Made by a program: the position numbers and the translations under genes. The notes under the pieces are model-generated. The model was not told the DNA's origin. It did no database searches and saw only the letters and a program-made list of their open reading frames with translations. From a virus: a stretch of DNA of 29,328 nt. Shown here one piece after another: positions 28,629-29,328 of the stretch (its first letter is position 1; each line of letters opens with the position of its first letter). The stretch lies in IMG/VR virus record IMGVR_UViG_3300037587_000131, positions 1 through 29,328 of that record, one strand, 5' to 3'.

Positions 28629-29328
28629 ATGATTAAATTTGACATCAAAAATAGATTTTCCGGTGACGTTCAATTTACCGCTGAAATTGATTGTAAAAAA
28701 TCAGATACCACAGCCGTTAAAACAGGTTTAGCTGTTAAATGGGCTATTTCCACACGCGCAAATCTGCAAGGCGCAAATCTGCAAGGCGCAAATCTGTATG
28801 GCGCAAATCTGGAAGGCGCAAATCTGGAAGGCGCAAATCTGGAAGGCGCAAATCTGGAAGGCGCAAATCTGGAAGGCGCAAATCTGAGCGGTGCGTATCT
28901 GAGCGGCGCCAATCTGGAAGGCGCCAATCTGGTACGCGCAAATCTGAGCGGCGCCAATCTGAGCGATGCCAATCTGCGCGGCGCAAATCTGGTACGCGCA
29001 AATCTGGTACGCGCAAATCTGCGCGGCGCAAATCTGGTACGCGCAAATCTGGTACGCGCAAATCTGTATGACGCAAATCTGTATGGCGCAAATCTGGTAC
29101 GCGCAAATCTGGAAGGCGCAAATCTGGAAGGCGCAAATCTGGTACGCGCAAATCTGGAAGGCGCCAATCTGAGCGATGCCAATCTGGTACGCGCAAATCT
29201 GGTACGCGCAAATCTGGAAGGCGCCAATCTGCAAGGCGTAAATCTGGTACGCGCAAATCTGGAAGGCGCAAATGGTGATAGAAAATACATTAAATCAATG
29301 CAAATTGAAACATATTCAATCACCTATA
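28629..29328 (+). CDS. Pentapeptide-repeat protein with 34 near-identical units (cut by window edge)
   Basis: The product starts MIKFDIKNRFSGDVQFTAEI and has a short non-repeat domain of about 43 residues, with KTGLAVKWAI at its end, which I recognise from phage pentapeptide proteins. It continues with 34 consecutive A-N-L-x-x units (28758-29267; variants VR, EG, SG, SD, RG, YG, YD, QG), then NGDRKYIKSMQIETYSITY, where the window ends. The repeats should form a long four-sided beta-helix. Function is unknown. AAGGG lies eight bases before the start and may be masked by the CTTTTGG/CCAAAAG hairpin. Confidence 0.85.
   Translation, partial: MIKFDIKNRFSGDVQFTAEIDCKKSDTTAVKTGLAVKWAISTRANLQGANLQGANLYGANLEGANLEGANLEGANLEGANLEGANLSGAYLSGANLEGANLVRANLSGANLSDANLRGANLVRANLVRANLRGANLVRANLVRANLYDANLYGANLVRANLEGANLEGANLVRANLEGANLSDANLVRANLVRANLEGANLQGVNLVRANLEGANGDRKYIKSMQIETYSITY
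28758..29267 (+). repeat. Tandem array of 34 15-bp units inside the pentapeptide gene
   Basis: The unit is GC(A/C)AATCTGnnnnnn, with only the last two codons varying (GGTACGC, GGAAGGC, GAGCGG and similar). The unusual codon identity shows recent expansion by slippage or unequal exchange. As the unit is a multiple of three without stops in any frame, long false frames appear on both strands. Confidence 0.9.

Noticed and set aside
28758-29267. CRISPR array
   Set aside because: The units are 15 bp, contiguous, in frame and code pentapeptides; there are no spacers.
28670-29323. Long minus-strand frames opposite the pentapeptide array (217, 175 and 168 residues)
   Set aside because: The 15-bp unit has no stop in any frame, so these frames are by-products of the repeat. 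Their products are simple (x-R-F-A-x-x or x-D-L-R-x-x) repeats without starts or neighbours that fit.
1-29328. Integrase, attachment site or lysogeny repressor
   Set aside because: No recombinase motifs, phage-repressor-type gene or att-like repeat was seen; only the winged-helix protein could bind DNA as a regulator, so lysogeny cannot be claimed from this window.

Overview
The window is part of the genome of a tailed double-stranded DNA phage (Caudoviricetes), or of a provirus fragment. The gene set fits a short-tailed podovirus: small and large terminase, portal, scaffold, an N4-gp56-like major capsid protein, a head-tail adaptor, a stabilisation/tail-hub-like protein, a fibre, a lysis cassette and candidate ejection proteins. 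No tape-measure, sheath, tail tube or integrase gene is visible. A candidate lipoprotein spanin and a heptosyltransferase-like (GT9) domain suggest a Gram-negative host; the host cannot be named from the sequence.

Layout. From about 23,245 down to 1, everything is on the minus strand and tightly packed, with most junctions of the TAATG, TGATG or ATGA type. In transcription order: TerS; four small genes; TerL split into an ATPase gene and a nuclease gene with a winged-helix gene and a small gene between them; three small genes; portal; scaffold; capsid; small virion-type genes; a methyltransferase-glycosyltransferase fusion; the adaptor; a stabilisation-type protein that is also split, with a small fibre-like gene between its halves; the long fibre; a coiled-coil gene; a frameshifted gene; the lysis genes (lipoprotein, transglutaminase-like protein, holin-like protein, secreted protein, M15 peptidase, DUF1353); then a block of helical or glycine-rich proteins and a GNAT enzyme, probably internal virion or ejection proteins. 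The window cuts the last gene.

From 23,246 to 23,868 there is a 623-base non-coding region between the two divergent gene blocks. It holds nested inverted repeats that share one centre (about 23,609), with short CTACGCT repeats inside. This is the best candidate for a replication origin, divergent control region or packaging site.

From 23,869 to the right end, genes run on the plus strand: a pentapeptide-repeat protein, small phage proteins, a complete DNA polymerase III beta clamp (dnaN), a DUF3560-type protein, more small conserved proteins, and a second pentapeptide-repeat gene built of 34 nearly identical 15-bp units, cut by the window end. Three copies of a hairpin-like element, with an invariant core and a compensating outer stem, precede genes in this block. 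DnaN and the lysis region look more AT-rich than their surroundings, which suggests mosaic origin.

The most unusual points are the shared-centre inverted repeats, two separate cases of an essential virion gene split by unrelated genes with neat translational coupling, the covarying hairpin family, a G6-run frameshift gene, and a GLL-type short motif recurring across several neighbouring virion-region proteins.
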